Below, piece after piece: positions 37,841-47,452 of a stretch of DNA of 64,000 nt. The notes beneath the pieces were generated by a model that was not told the origin of the DNA, ran no database searches, and was given only the letters and a program-made list of their open reading frames with translations. Location of the stretch: positions 1,458,293 to 1,522,292 of the forward strand of contig JACIVX010000001.1 of the NCBI GenBank assembly GCA_014361295.1. Reading direction: 5' to 3'. The position numbers and the translations under genes are program-made. Position 1 is the stretch's first letter. Each line of letters starts with the position of its first letter. The DNA is from Methanomassiliicoccales archaeon (lineage in GTDB: Archaea; Thermoplasmatota; Thermoplasmata; Methanomassiliicoccales; JACIVX01).

Positions 37841-39805
37841 TTGCAGGCAATCGAATTTGCATGGCTCATCCCGATCTTTCCCTTGATTGCCGGTCTGATT
37901 ATCGGTTTGATTGGCAGTAGATTAAAGGAAGGCGGTGGTTATGTTGCAATCGCTGGCTCTGCGATATCCCTCATCATCACAGCGTTTGTGGTCGCTCAGG
38001 TTCTCGACGGCTCTTTCGATGCCGCGGATGGGGTTATTGATGGAGTCTTTGAACAATCGAGGAGCTGGCTCATTTTATCGGATACCTATTCCTTCGAAGT
38101 CGGTATTTACATCGATCAGCTGACAGCCCTCATGCTCGTCGTCGTCTCGCTTGTCTCGACACTCGTTATCATTTATTCGATCGCATACATGGGTGAAGAG
38201 GGCGGGAGGAAGAGGCGGTATTACACTGAGATATCGCTTTTCGTCGGGGTCATGCTCGGTCTCGTCCTCGCGAATAATTATCTCGAGTTGTTCATCTTCT
38301 GGGAGCTCGTCGGTCTCTGCTCTTATCTGCTGATCGGGTTCTGGTATCACAAGCCATCAGCAGCCTCGGCCGCAAAGAAGGCATTCATTGTGACAAGAGT
38401 GGGCGACATCATGTTCATGGTGGGTCTGATCATTCTCTTCACGACATTCAAGACCCTGAATTTCCGCGAGCTTTTTGAGATGGAGGTCTCAGGTAGCGAC
38501 CTTGGCCTTCTGACGATAGGCACATTCATGATTTTCGGTGGGGCGATCGGGAAGAGTGCGCAGTTCCCGCTTCATGACTGGTTGCCAGACGCAATGGAAG
38601 GTCCAACGACCGTCTCTGCTCTTATTCATGCGGCAACAATGGTCAAGGCGGGTGTTTATCTTGTGGCGCGATCGTTTCCCTTGTTTGTCCAAACTCCAGA
38701 TACATTGATGGTCGTGGCGATCATCGGTGGGGTCACTGCGTTTATGGCAGCCACGATGGCGCTCAATAATCCCAATATCAAACGTGTTCTTGCCTATTCA
38801 ACAATCAGCCAGCTCGGTTACATGATGCTCGCGCTCGGCGCCGGCGGGTACCTTTTCTATTATATGCATGGTGCAGAGGGCTACACCGCTTCTATGTTCC
38901 ACTTGATGAACCACGCATTCTTTAAGGCGCTTCTCTTCCTGTGCGCCGGTAGCGTTATTCACGCTGTCAATACAGAGGACATGCGGCTGATGGGAGGTCT
39001 TGGCAAGAAAATGAAGATCACATCATTCACGATGCTCATTGGAGCTCTCTCCATCTCGGGCATACCTCCGTTCAGCGGCTTTTGGAGCAAGGATGAGGTG
39101 CTTGCAACGGTTTTCGAAGCATGTGAGCTAAATTGGGTCTTCGCTTTACTTTACATCCTCGGTATCGCGACAGCCTTCATGACCGCCTTTTATATGTTCC
39201 GCCTCTGGTTCATGACGTTCGCAGGGGAAGAAGGCGAAGCGAGTAGTCATGCACATGAATCGCCGAAGATTATGACCATCCCATTAATCCTCCTGGCGCT
39301 TCTTGCTGCCGGCTCATTCCTTGTTCTGTTCGTTGGCGGAGGATTTGGGTCCCAAATCTTCTTTGAGGAACCTCATGCCCTTACAGCCAGTGAAATTCTA
39401 GCGGTGACATTCACCGATCCTCTCACCTACCTGTCGATTGCAGTCGCACTTTGCGGGGTCGGAATGGCTTACGCAACTTACTACAAAAGGACAATCTCTC
39501 CAGAGATTTTTGTTTCCACAAAAGCTCGAAGAACTTTATACAACATCCTCCTCAATCGTTACGGATTTGCTGTCGGCTATAACGCATTCGCTGAGAAAGT
39601 CGTGTATGGGTTTGCGATTGTTGTCGACGCGTTTGACAGATACGTCATCGATGGCATTGTTAACGGCGTTGCCTTCCTTCTAACGAGGGCAGGCCACTAT
39701 ATCAGGAAGATCCAGACAGGATACGTGCAACTCTACGCGACGATCATTATCGCGGCGATTTCGGTCATTATTGTTCTTCTTTATCTCATTGGAGGTCTGA
39801 GATGA
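37841..39805 (+). CDS. nuoL: Complex I/Fpo-like subunit L (antiporter-type)
   Basis: About 654 residues, the largest antiporter-like subunit, with roughly sixteen helices and the long C-terminal lateral-helix region. Conserved parts: FIFWELVGLCSYLLIGFW (channel Glu), FPLHDWLPDAMEGPTTVSAL and IHAATMVKAGVYLVARSFPL (channel Lys), and NHAFFKALLFLCAGSVIHAV. TTG at 37841 is chosen because GAGGTG ends six bases upstream; GTG codons at 37832 and 37835 are alternatives that would add two or three residues. Confidence 0.94.
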   Translation: MQAIEFAWLIPIFPLIAGLIIGLIGSRLKEGGGYVAIAGSAISLIITAFVVAQVLDGSFDAADGVIDGVFEQSRSWLILSDTYSFEVGIYIDQLTALMLVVVSLVSTLVIIYSIAYMGEEGGRKRRYYTEISLFVGVMLGLVLANNYLELFIFWELVGLCSYLLIGFWYHKPSAASAAKKAFIVTRVGDIMFMVGLIILFTTFKTLNFRELFEMEVSGSDLGLLTIGTFMIFGGAIGKSAQFPLHDWLPDAMEGPTTVSALIHAATMVKAGVYLVARSFPLFVQTPDTLMVVAIIGGVTAFMAATMALNNPNIKRVLAYSTISQLGYMMLALGAGGYLFYYMHGAEGYTASMFHLMNHAFFKALLFLCAGSVIHAVNTEDMRLMGGLGKKMKITSFTMLIGALSISGIPPFSGFWSKDEVLATVFEACELNWVFALLYILGIATAFMTAFYMFRLWFMTFAGEEGEASSHAHESPKIMTIPLILLALLAAGSFLVLFVGGGFGSQIFFEEPHALTASEILAVTFTDPLTYLSIAVALCGVGMAYATYYKRTISPEIFVSTKARRTLYNILLNRYGFAVGYNAFAEKVVYGFAIVVDAFDRYVIDGIVNGVAFLLTRAGHYIRKIQTGYVQLYATIIIAAISVIIVLLYLIGGLR

Positions 39806-41298
39806 TGCTAGAGAATGTGCCGATACTTTCGCTCCTCATCCTTATTCCTCTGATTGGTTCGATTCTGGTATTTGCACTTGGCAATACGAGGAAGGCTGCT
39901 GCGAGTATCGCTTTGGTCTTTTCCGCGATCCCACTCGCCCTATCGATATTCCTCCTGCTTGATTTTCATATAGGGGCTACTGGCTATCAATTCATTGAAA
40001 AGTACACCTGGATTGAAAGCTACGGAATCGCTTATCACTTGGGTGTCGATGGCATCAGTGTTCCAATGGTTTTCCTGACAGCGCTCCTCTGTTTCCTTGC
40101 GATCCTGTTTTCCTGGGATGTCGAACACCGAACAAAGGAGTACATGGGGTTGATGCTCGTCCTCGAGGTCGGTGTCCTCGGGGTATTTACGGCCCTTGAC
40201 TATTTCCTCTTTTATGTCTTCTGGGAAGTCGTCCTGATCCCGATGTATTTCCTTATAGCGATTTGGGGAGGACCTCGGCGCGCTTACGCTTCGATCAAAT
40301 TCTTCATCTACACGCACGTTGCGAGCCTTGCGATGTTGATCACCATCATGGCTCTGTACTTCGAAGCGAAACCGATCCTCGGGTATGCGACGTTCAGCAT
40401 CGTAGATATCGCAAGCGTCAGTGGCAATTTCAATTACCTCTTCCAGGTTGGTGCGTTTGCGGCGCTCTTCTTCGCATTCGGCGTCAAGATGCCAGTTGTA
40501 CCATTTCACACGTGGCTTCCGGACGCCCATGTCGAAGCGCCAACAGCGGGAAGCGTTCTGCTTGCCGGGCTCCTGCTTAAAATGGGGTCTTACGGTCTCA
40601 TCAGAATCGCATTGCCGACGGTTCCCGACGGCGCTAACGCACTAATGCCCTTGATGCTCGCAATCGCAATCCTTTCAATCCTCTACGGATCCTTGGTCTG
40701 CCTAGCGCAGAAGGACCTAAAGAAAATGGTCGCTTTCTCGTCGATCAGTCACATGGGCATTGTGCTCCTCGGCATTTCGACCGGATCTCAATTGGGCATC
40801 GCGGCAGCGGTGCTGCAGATGTTCGCGCACGGTCTCATCACGGCTGTTCTCTTCATGATGTGCGGCGTCATTCAGCATAAGGTCGGAACGAGGGAAATAC
40901 CGCTCCTCGGTGGCTTAGCGCCGAAAATGCCTGTCGCAGCAACCTTCATGACGATCGGTTTCCTCGCGTCGCTTGGTTTGCCCGGAATGATTGGATTTGT
41001 TGCCGAATTCTCCGTGTTCGTCGCGACATTCGACGCGTACGCGTGGATACTGTTCTTGCCGATCGCGAGCGTTGCGATCACGGCTGGATATTACCTATGG
41101 GCATTGCAACGCACAATGTTCGGCCCGCTAACCGACAAAATCGACACATCACACGTGCACGATGTCAACTGGTACGAGGCAGCGCCGCTTGCGATTCTGG
41201 CGATTTTGATCATCTTCTTCGGTATGTTTCCAGGTGTTGTCATGGATTACATCACGCCATCGGCAAACATTATTTCTGCGATTCTGGGGGTGGGTTGA
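39802..41298 (+). CDS. nuoM: Complex I/Fpo-like subunit M (antiporter-type)
   Basis: 498 residues, about fourteen helices. Typical blocks: FYVFWEVVLIPMYFLIAIWG with the channel Glu, PVVPFHTWLPDAHVEAPTAG, SVLLAGLLLKMGSYGLIRI with the Lys, and FAHGLITAVLFMMCGVIQHK. ATGATG start; ATG 39802 overlaps the nuoL stop (ATGA), with GGAGG five bases upstream. Proton-pumping module of the complex. Confidence 0.95.
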   Translation: MMLENVPILSLLILIPLIGSILVFALGNTRKAAASIALVFSAIPLALSIFLLLDFHIGATGYQFIEKYTWIESYGIAYHLGVDGISVPMVFLTALLCFLAILFSWDVEHRTKEYMGLMLVLEVGVLGVFTALDYFLFYVFWEVVLIPMYFLIAIWGGPRRAYASIKFFIYTHVASLAMLITIMALYFEAKPILGYATFSIVDIASVSGNFNYLFQVGAFAALFFAFGVKMPVVPFHTWLPDAHVEAPTAGSVLLAGLLLKMGSYGLIRIALPTVPDGANALMPLMLAIAILSILYGSLVCLAQKDLKKMVAFSSISHMGIVLLGISTGSQLGIAAAVLQMFAHGLITAVLFMMCGVIQHKVGTREIPLLGGLAPKMPVAATFMTIGFLASLGLPGMIGFVAEFSVFVATFDAYAWILFLPIASVAITAGYYLWALQRTMFGPLTDKIDTSHVHDVNWYEAAPLAILAILIIFFGMFPGVVMDYITPSANIISAILGVG

Positions 41299-42753
41299 TT
41301 GATCAATCTCTCACCAGTTTATTCAGAAATCATTATATTGCTATTTGCAGTCGGGTTACCAGCAATCTATTATCTCACGAGGTCGGAGAAAGCGCTCAGC
41401 ATCGCTTCGCTCATCGGCATCATCGCAGCGATGATTCCTCTTCTCATTTTTTACATTGAAGGTTCTCAGTCGATGGTTTTTGCGGGAGGATTGCTGAGAC
41501 TCGATGCTTTCGCCGTTGCGTTCAAACTGGTTTTTCTTACGGTTGCATTGTATGTGACTATCGCCTCCATTCGATACGTTCAGGGCGAAAGGCACTTGGC
41601 CGAGTATTATTCGCTCATCTTACTCGCAACCCTCGGCATGATGATTGTCGCTTCATCTCTCGATCTCATCACCCTGTTTGTCGGACTGGAGCTTGCAAGC
41701 CTTTCATCATATGCACTTGTTGGATTTAGAAAGGCTGATAAGAGAGGAATTGAAGCAGCAACGAAGTATTTCATCATCGGCGCACTTTCTTCGGCGATCT
41801 CCCTATATGGCATCTCTCTCATCTATGGAATCACTGGTAGCACGATGTTCGCAGACATCGGCACAGCACTCGCCACACTCAGCGGTATGGATCCGATGAT
41901 TCTGCTGGCCATTGGTCTTCTCATAGCCGGATTCGGATTCAAGGTTGCCATCATTCCATTTCACATGTGGGCACCTGATGTTTACGAAGGCGCACCCACG
42001 ACGATCACTTCGCTCCTCGCCTCAAGTTCAAAGAAAATGGGTTTCGTTGCACTCTTCAAAATATTCCTTATAGGCCTTATCGCTGTCAAAGCTGATTGGG
42101 ATGTCGTCGTTGCAGTCATCGCCGTCCTCACGATGACGATTGGCAATCTCGTTGCTATCTCGCAGACGAGTATCAAGCGAATGCTCGCATACTCAAGTAT
42201 TGCTCAAGCAGGCTACATTCTCATCGTCCTTCCGATCGGCACTGAGTACGCGCTAGCAGGCGGCATCTTTCATATCATCACGCACGCTTTCATGAAGGGA
42301 GGCGCCTTCATCATCGTGGCTGCGTTGTCAACTGTCACGCTCGGAGAAAGTCTGGCGGACTATAAGGGGCTCGGCAAACGCTCGCCGTTCCTTGCTTTCT
42401 CGATGAGTGTTTTGCTTCTTTCGCTAGCAGGCATTCCACCGCTTGCTGGATTCGCGAGTAAATTCTGGCTATTCTCGAGCGCAGTCGATGCAGCAATCGT
42501 TCCCGAGCAGAGCTGGGTTCTGTGGCTCGCGGTGTTTGGTGTGATCAACAGCGCGATCTCGCTTTACTATTATGTTCGAGTGATCAAGTACATGTACGTC
42601 GAATCGGGTCCAGAAGATCCAATCAGAGTTCCAAATTCGATGCTCCTCGCGATTGCCATCACGGTTGTCGCGACGATCGTCATCGGCATCTTCCCATCAC
42701 CGGTCCTCGATCTCTGCAGAGAAGCGGCACGGGCGTTCTTTTCAGGGATGTGA
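41299..42753 (+). CDS. nuoN: Complex I/Fpo-like subunit N (antiporter-type)
   Basis: 484 residues, about fourteen helices. Conserved parts: LFVGLELASLSSYALVGF, AIIPFHMWAPDVYEGAPTTI, YSSIAQAGYILIVLPIG and ITHAFMKGGAFIIVAALS. TTG start immediately after the nuoM stop, with GGGGGTGG upstream. Last recognised gene of the operon; no nuoE, nuoF, nuoG, fpoF or fpoO is present, so the electron donor is likely ferredoxin. It ends 11 bases from the convergent CBS gene. Confidence 0.95.
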   Translation: MINLSPVYSEIIILLFAVGLPAIYYLTRSEKALSIASLIGIIAAMIPLLIFYIEGSQSMVFAGGLLRLDAFAVAFKLVFLTVALYVTIASIRYVQGERHLAEYYSLILLATLGMMIVASSLDLITLFVGLELASLSSYALVGFRKADKRGIEAATKYFIIGALSSAISLYGISLIYGITGSTMFADIGTALATLSGMDPMILLAIGLLIAGFGFKVAIIPFHMWAPDVYEGAPTTITSLLASSSKKMGFVALFKIFLIGLIAVKADWDVVVAVIAVLTMTIGNLVAISQTSIKRMLAYSSIAQAGYILIVLPIGTEYALAGGIFHIITHAFMKGGAFIIVAALSTVTLGESLADYKGLGKRSPFLAFSMSVLLLSLAGIPPLAGFASKFWLFSSAVDAAIVPEQSWVLWLAVFGVINSAISLYYYVRVIKYMYVESGPEDPIRVPNSMLLAIAITVVATIVIGIFPSPVLDLCREAARAFFSGM

Positions 42754-42764
42754 AATATCGACCC

Positions 42765-43190
42765 TTACTTTTTTCTTTTTGACATTTCATCTTCGTATGC
42801 TTTGAGCGCGTCTAGAAATGAGATTGTGCCGACAAACTCACCGCTTGAATCGATCACGAGTACTCTGCTCACCCCGCCGATCAACATGAGTCGCAACGCG
42901 TCGATTACATATCCATCTTCATGAATCTGGATGCAAGGATTTTGTCCGACGAGGGTGCAGGCGGTCATAAATTCCCTCACCTTGACGGTCGAAGGGTCAC
43001 GACCTTGCACGATGACCCTAGTGACATCAGTCGAGGTAATAACGCCGAGGACGACATCTTCTTCTTTCACAACGACACCTGTTTGATGCCGCTGCACCAT
43101 CAATTTTACAACATCTTCTAGCGTTGCGCCGTAGTCGACGACAGGAGGATTGCGGTCGACATAATCCTTGACTTTTGCCTTGACTTGCAT
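42765..43190 (-). CDS. CBS-domain pair protein
   Basis: 141 residues made almost entirely of two CBS domains (residues ~5-60 and ~70-130): KDYVDRNPPVVDYGATLEDV, TGVVVKEEDVVLGVITSTDV, VREFMTACTLVGQNPCIQIH and VSRVLVIDSSGEFVGTISFL. Such stand-alone pairs usually sense adenine nucleotides; target unknown. A minus-strand TTTAAGT at about 43224-43230 is 34-40 bp before the ATG, so the leader is short. Lys-rich end (SKRKK). Confidence 0.88.
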   Translation of the reverse strand: MQVKAKVKDYVDRNPPVVDYGATLEDVVKLMVQRHQTGVVVKEEDVVLGVITSTDVTRVIVQGRDPSTVKVREFMTACTLVGQNPCIQIHEDGYVIDALRLMLIGGVSRVLVIDSSGEFVGTISFLDALKAYEDEMSKRKK

Positions 43191-43390
43191 GTGATCGAAA
43201 TGATTGGAGATTGCCCCACTTAAACTTTTTCTGTGCGGCTTTTTGTCTCCATTCTAAATTTTTTATTAGATTTTTTATCGCACTCATTTGTCAATCATTG
43301 TAAAAAATCGTCTGGCATGGCGAGTTGAGGAAGCGCAAAGAATCGAGACAATTAATAAGTACATTATCGTCATTAGGCATCTCGATATTG

Positions 43391-44350
43391 ATGAGCTGGG
43401 ATCTTCCAATCAGAAAAGAATTAAACATGGTGGAAGAGGAGATCAGGAGAAGTGTGCACTCCCAGCAGCAGCTATTGACAGAAATTTCAATGCACGTGAT
43501 CGGCGCAGGCGGGAAAAGAATACGCCCGGGTGTTTCAATCCTCTGTTATAAGGCGGTGGGAGGAACAGAAGTCTCCAATGTAATTGGAATCGCTGCGGCG
43601 TTTGAACTCATTCACAGCGCGACCCTGATTCACGACGACATTAATGATGGAGGGACGATAAGGCGAGGCAAAGTCTCGGCCTTTAAGAAATATGGCGTGC
43701 AGCTCGCGCTGGTGGCCGGCGACTTCCTCTTTGTTAAAGGCTTTCGTGCGGGTGGTTCTTTCAGCAAGGAAGTGGTCGAGATTATCGCGGACTCCTGTGC
43801 GTGCATGGCGGAAGGAGAGATCCTCCAAGTCGGGCACATCAATGACTCATCGACATCGATCGATACTTACCTCAAAATCATTGAAGGAAAAACGGCAAAG
43901 CCGATCGAGGCAAGTGCAAAGGTAGGCGCGTTCCTCGGAGGCGGATCGCCAAAGATGATCGAGGCCCTCGGATCTTACGGGCTCAACCTCGGGATGGCTT
44001 TTCAAATTATGGATGATGTCCTCGATATCATCGGCAAAGAAGATATCCTGGGCAAACCGAAGGGAATGGATTTTTCGGACGGGACGCCGACGTTGCCGAT
44101 TATTTTGGCAATGGAAGATGGTCACAAGGGAAAGAGGTTATCCGAGCTTTTTGAAAAGAAGAAGAAGCGCCGCTGGGAGATCGAAGAAGCTTTAAAAATT
44201 CTGATGGAATCGGATGCTATTCAACTTTCGAAAGAGAAGGCGCTTGAGTTCTCAAACAAAGCGATCGATTCACTATCGATTCTCAAGCCGTCGGTCTATG
44301 AAGAAGCACTCAAGTCCCTCGCCAGAACCGTTGTTGAGAGAGAATCGTGA
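43391..44350 (+). CDS. idsA: Geranylgeranyl diphosphate synthase (trans-prenyl transferase)
   Basis: Adds isopentenyl units in trans to make the C20 chain for archaeal ether lipids. About 319 residues. GGKRIRPGVSILCYKA is the N-terminal substrate region; the first Asp-rich motif is in LIHDDINDGGTIRRGK, EGKTAKPIEASAKVG holds the conserved Lys-Thr, and the second motif is in AFQIMDDVLDIIGKEDILGK followed by KGMDFSDGTPTLPIILAM. ATG at 43391 fits a TATA-like ATTAATAA at 43351-43358 with initiation near 43380; an ATG further upstream would precede the transcript. Exact chain length is inferred. Confidence 0.92.
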   Translation: MSWDLPIRKELNMVEEEIRRSVHSQQQLLTEISMHVIGAGGKRIRPGVSILCYKAVGGTEVSNVIGIAAAFELIHSATLIHDDINDGGTIRRGKVSAFKKYGVQLALVAGDFLFVKGFRAGGSFSKEVVEIIADSCACMAEGEILQVGHINDSSTSIDTYLKIIEGKTAKPIEASAKVGAFLGGGSPKMIEALGSYGLNLGMAFQIMDDVLDIIGKEDILGKPKGMDFSDGTPTLPIILAMEDGHKGKRLSELFEKKKKRRWEIEEALKILMESDAIQLSKEKALEFSNKAIDSLSILKPSVYEEALKSLARTVVERES

Positions 44351-44443
44351 AAGAATTTGGGGAGAGGCGGGTAATGTCTTTGATCGATACATTGGAGAAC
44401 GACAAACCCGATTCTGCGATCGTATTAAAGTCGGGGATCGCCG

Positions 44444-45532
44444 ATGACGGAGAAGATATCGACTGATATCCTGGTTGTGGGTGCAGGACCGGCAGGCTCA
44501 ACAGCGGCTGAATATGCGGCTCTTCGCGGTGCCGACGTTCTGCTCATTGAACGCAAGAAGGAAATAGGTATCCCTTTCGCATGTGGTGAATTTCTCCCAT
44601 CTATTGATGAGGTGAAAAGGATATTTCCGGATGCCCTGGACATCGACACACTCTTCGATATTCCGAGAGAGTTAATTTCTTTGGAAACTCACCGATTGAG
44701 AATCTATTCGCCAAAATTGCGTATCTACGAATTCGACTTCGATGGATTCACAACATATCGCGATCGATTTGATCGATATTTAGCCTCAAAGGCACTTAAA
44801 GCTGGAGCGAAAGTCTTGACAGGGTGTGCCTTTATTTCGATTAACGGGGACAGGGTAATGACGAATCAATGTGAGGTACAAGCGAAACTCGTGATCGGAG
44901 CTGACGGACCGCGGTCTCGTGTCGCCACAAGCCTTGGTCTTCCGAGGAATAAGGAATTATATCCCGCAGTGACAGCTCAAGCGATCGGTGACTTCGAGCC
45001 CGTTGCGGAGATGTATTTTGGCAATATCGCACCAGGAGGATATGCCTGGATTCTACCGAAGCGCGGTGGGGCCAATATCGGCGTCGGCATATCGCCTAGA
45101 TTTGCGTGGAAAACTGTTGGAGAGTACTTCGAAGAATTTGTCAAGTGGAAACAAATTAATGCTGGAAAACCGACTGGAAAGTACGTGCCAATGGGCGGTC
45201 CGCTGAATCCAAATTACAACGATAAAGGTCTTATCGTCGGTGATGCAGCTGGTCATGTGATGGCTGTCAACGGTGGCGGGATTCCGATTGCGTTGATCTG
45301 TGGGAAAATCGCTGGCGAAGTGGCAGCCTCCTGCGTCAGATCGGGCGAATCCATGGCTCGATATGGCGAAGCATGTCGCAAACAAGTCGAAAGACCGCTT
45401 AGGACCGCGCTCCGGACAAAGATCCTTGCGGATCTCTGCTGGGGAAGTCAGAGAAGGCTTGAACTTGCGATGAGGATACTTGGCAAAAGGCGAATGGCCA
45501 ATATCATCAGATGCAGGCGCCTGTTCCCATAG
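44444..45532 (+). CDS. Geranylgeranyl reductase family protein (digeranylgeranylglycerophospholipid reductase-like)
   Basis: Saturates the isoprenoid chains of archaeal membrane lipids. 362 residues. FAD-binding start ILVVGAGPAGSTAAEYAALRG, PFACGEFLPS (family Cys-Gly-Glu), ADGPRSRVATSLGL, the reductase signature GGYAWILPKRGGANIGVG, and the second FAD motif GLIVGDAAGHVMAVNGGGI are all present. It follows the geranylgeranyl diphosphate synthase by 93 bases on the same strand, making a lipid-synthesis pair. The gap could encode a 30-residue peptide, but it is not supported. Confidence 0.92.
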   Translation: MTEKISTDILVVGAGPAGSTAAEYAALRGADVLLIERKKEIGIPFACGEFLPSIDEVKRIFPDALDIDTLFDIPRELISLETHRLRIYSPKLRIYEFDFDGFTTYRDRFDRYLASKALKAGAKVLTGCAFISINGDRVMTNQCEVQAKLVIGADGPRSRVATSLGLPRNKELYPAVTAQAIGDFEPVAEMYFGNIAPGGYAWILPKRGGANIGVGISPRFAWKTVGEYFEEFVKWKQINAGKPTGKYVPMGGPLNPNYNDKGLIVGDAAGHVMAVNGGGIPIALICGKIAGEVAASCVRSGESMARYGEACRKQVERPLRTALRTKILADLCWGSQRRLELAMRILGKRRMANIIRCRRLFP

Positions 45533-45778
45533 TTCTTGAGATTGACGACACCATTCTTTTTGTGGTCATCATCTTGCGTGCGTTTCATAAGTCGCCAACT
45601 AATGAGAATGTTCCATATTATTGGGCCGTACAGTATGCTCAATCAACCGCCAAGGGAGACCTCTTTTTTGTTCGTCTGGGGGAGCGAAGACATTCTAAAT
45701 GGCTGAAAGCAAATTATCGGACTGATCTTAGGTAGCAAAGACTCCGAGAGCGCCACAAGGATAAGACAGCACTCGAGA

Positions 45779-46252
45779 CTACTTTTTCTTTCTGGAGCGC
45801 CTGCATTTGAGGGGGCTTCCACATACAGGGCATTCCTTAATCTTCTTATCAAAGACTCTTCCGCAACCGATGCATTTCATCTCCCATGAAAAAATTTCTT
45901 TGATCCCCCTCGTAACGATGTTGATGTAATCGATGCCCATCGACCTCGCCACATTTTGAATCGAATAATCCTCTGTCAAGATTGTCGCATTGAGGTCATA
46001 TGCAAGCGCCAGAACCTCAAGGTCAGTCTCGGATAACCTGTGCGTATCCCCAGTTTTTTGAGCGGCAATCTTGACTGCCTCCAAGGATTCGGCGGATGGA
46101 TGAGTTAACTTGATTTTGAATTCCCAATAATCTGTGCGCTTGTCCTGGTACTTTTTCAGTTCGGATAACACTCCTGGAGGAACAAGGATTTCGGCATCAT
46201 GCGGAAGATCCTGCATTGCGAAGAACGCAGAGGTATCAACGACGTATTTCAC
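45779..46252 (-). CDS. nob1: rRNA maturation endonuclease Nob1
   Basis: PIN-domain nuclease that cuts the 3' end of 16S rRNA precursor. 157 residues: PIN domain from YVVDTSAFFAMQ (first catalytic Asp) through LSETDLEVLALAYDL and TILTEDYSIQNVA (further Asp residues), then a zinc ribbon MKCIGCGRVFD and KKECPVC-like KECPVCGSPLKC with four Cys, ending in a basic tail RRSRKKK. Length and order match archaeal Nob1. The 246 bp between it and the preceding convergent gene show no supported feature. Confidence 0.92.
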   Translation of the reverse strand: MKYVVDTSAFFAMQDLPHDAEILVPPGVLSELKKYQDKRTDYWEFKIKLTHPSAESLEAVKIAAQKTGDTHRLSETDLEVLALAYDLNATILTEDYSIQNVARSMGIDYINIVTRGIKEIFSWEMKCIGCGRVFDKKIKECPVCGSPLKCRRSRKKK

Positions 46253-46387
46253 AGAGAATCAATTGCACATTTCCTAATAACTTCTTTTCTTTGGTCATAT
46301 CTCCGCCCTTTGAAAATCATCCAGATCTTGTTCATTGTGAAAGAGCAAGGCACTGTTAAATAGGATTATTGCAATTTCACCGCGGGA

Positions 46388-46648
46388 ATGAATGAAATCG
46401 AAGTTGAACAGGAAGTCATCGACTTCATCAAGAAGCACAAAAGGGATTACAGAGTTTCAACAACATGCTATGGGCCAGTGATCCTTCCAGTTGATGTGAA
46501 GCCTCCAAAAGACACTGACCTTAGAATCAAAATCGGAGACAACACCCTTTTCGTCTCGATCGTCCAGGCAAGGTATATCACGAAGGTGACCAAGTCGATG
46601 CTCTGCGGTGTCGATGAGGTAGCGCGCAAGAAGTGTTCGATCCTCTAA
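46388..46648 (+). CDS. Small uncharacterised protein
   Basis: 86 residues, soluble, alpha/beta composition. Starts MNEIEVEQEVIDFIKKHKRD and contains TTCYGPVILPVDVKPPKDTD and VSIVQARYITKVTKSMLC, with a C-terminal Cys pair region (MLCGVDEVARKKCSIL). I do not recognise the family. A GTTAAATAG TATA-like element at 46353-46361 sits about 30 bp before the ATG, so the message is nearly leaderless. Good codon regularity and isolated position between divergent neighbours support a real gene. Confidence 0.65.
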   Translation: MNEIEVEQEVIDFIKKHKRDYRVSTTCYGPVILPVDVKPPKDTDLRIKIGDNTLFVSIVQARYITKVTKSMLCGVDEVARKKCSIL

Positions 46649-46693
46649 AGTCTTTTTCAATCTCAGAAGATTTCAATGAATAGTCATCATGTT

Positions 46694-47323
46694 CTAAAAT
46701 TCAAGTTCCCTGATTTCAGAGATCGCTTGACGTGCAATTTCCTCAAGATCAGCTTTCTGTGCCTCCTGTAGCGCTCTTTTGAGGCTTGCTCGTGTGACCG
46801 GTCCCTTCGGCACGAAAGAGCATGATGGGGCCAGCCTTGTTGAAATTTCGTAGGTTCCAATACTCTTCGCGATATTTTCAATCTCGAGCTTATCGAGCCC
46901 GATGAGAGGTCTGAGAACAGGCAGAGAAATGCCGTGTTGCTCCACCCTGATATTGTGCAAGGTCTGCGATGCGACCTGCCCAAGGGATTCGCCGGTCACA
47001 ATTGCATCAGCGTTCAATCGTTGTCCTAAGCCATTAGCAACTCGCAGCATGAGCATCTTGCACAACACGCATCGATACCCGGCGTCGCAGCGATCCGCAA
47101 TAATCGCCTGATTCTTTCCGTGTGGTGCGATGAAAACTTTCACATTCTTTTCTAACAAATGGGTTAATATGCGGGCGATATCGCGGATTTTTTCGATCGC
47201 TCTTCGATCACTGAATGGCTGATGATCCATGTGTAAAAGGGTGACATCAAATCCCCTCTTTCCGATGAGAAACGATGCAACGGGCGAATCGATTCCACCT
47301 GAGATCAAGCAAATTGCTTTCAT
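46694..47323 (-). CDS. ThiI-type PP-loop protein without THUMP or rhodanese domains
   Basis: 209 residues covering only the ATP pyrophosphatase domain of ThiI: CLISGGIDSPVASFLIGKRG (PP-loop SGGxDS), CDAGYRCVLCKMLMLRVAN, ADAIVTGESLGQVASQTLHN, PVLRPLIGLDKLEIENIAK and CSFVPKGPVTRASLKRA. ThiI adenylates tRNA uridine 8 for thiolation; the tRNA-binding THUMP domain is absent here, so it either works with another protein or has a different substrate. ATG at 47323 is chosen; two upstream ATGs (47338, 47341) are in frame. The cysteine desulfurase at 60406-61566 could supply sulfur. Confidence 0.82.
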   Translation of the reverse strand: MKAICLISGGIDSPVASFLIGKRGFDVTLLHMDHQPFSDRRAIEKIRDIARILTHLLEKNVKVFIAPHGKNQAIIADRCDAGYRCVLCKMLMLRVANGLGQRLNADAIVTGESLGQVASQTLHNIRVEQHGISLPVLRPLIGLDKLEIENIAKSIGTYEISTRLAPSCSFVPKGPVTRASLKRALQEAQKADLEEIARQAISEIRELEF

Positions 47324-47452
47324 AACCACTTTCCTCATCATTCTCTCTTTTGACCAGTCTGCCTAAATCGACTTCGCTAAACGGTTCAAACTAGTGAAAT
47401 CTCGCGACTACATGAAATGCGTTGTTCGATCAAAAAAGGTTTTCAAAAAGGT

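Noticed and set aside
44373-44465. A 30-codon frame between the prenyl synthase and the reductase, with GGGAGAGG upstream
   Set aside because: It overlaps the reductase start by 22 bases, has no recognisable features, and could be chance; kept only as a possible leader peptide.
45511-45735. A 74-codon plus-strand frame after the geranylgeranyl reductase gene
   Set aside because: It starts inside the reductase coding region, lacks a ribosome site and resembles no known family.
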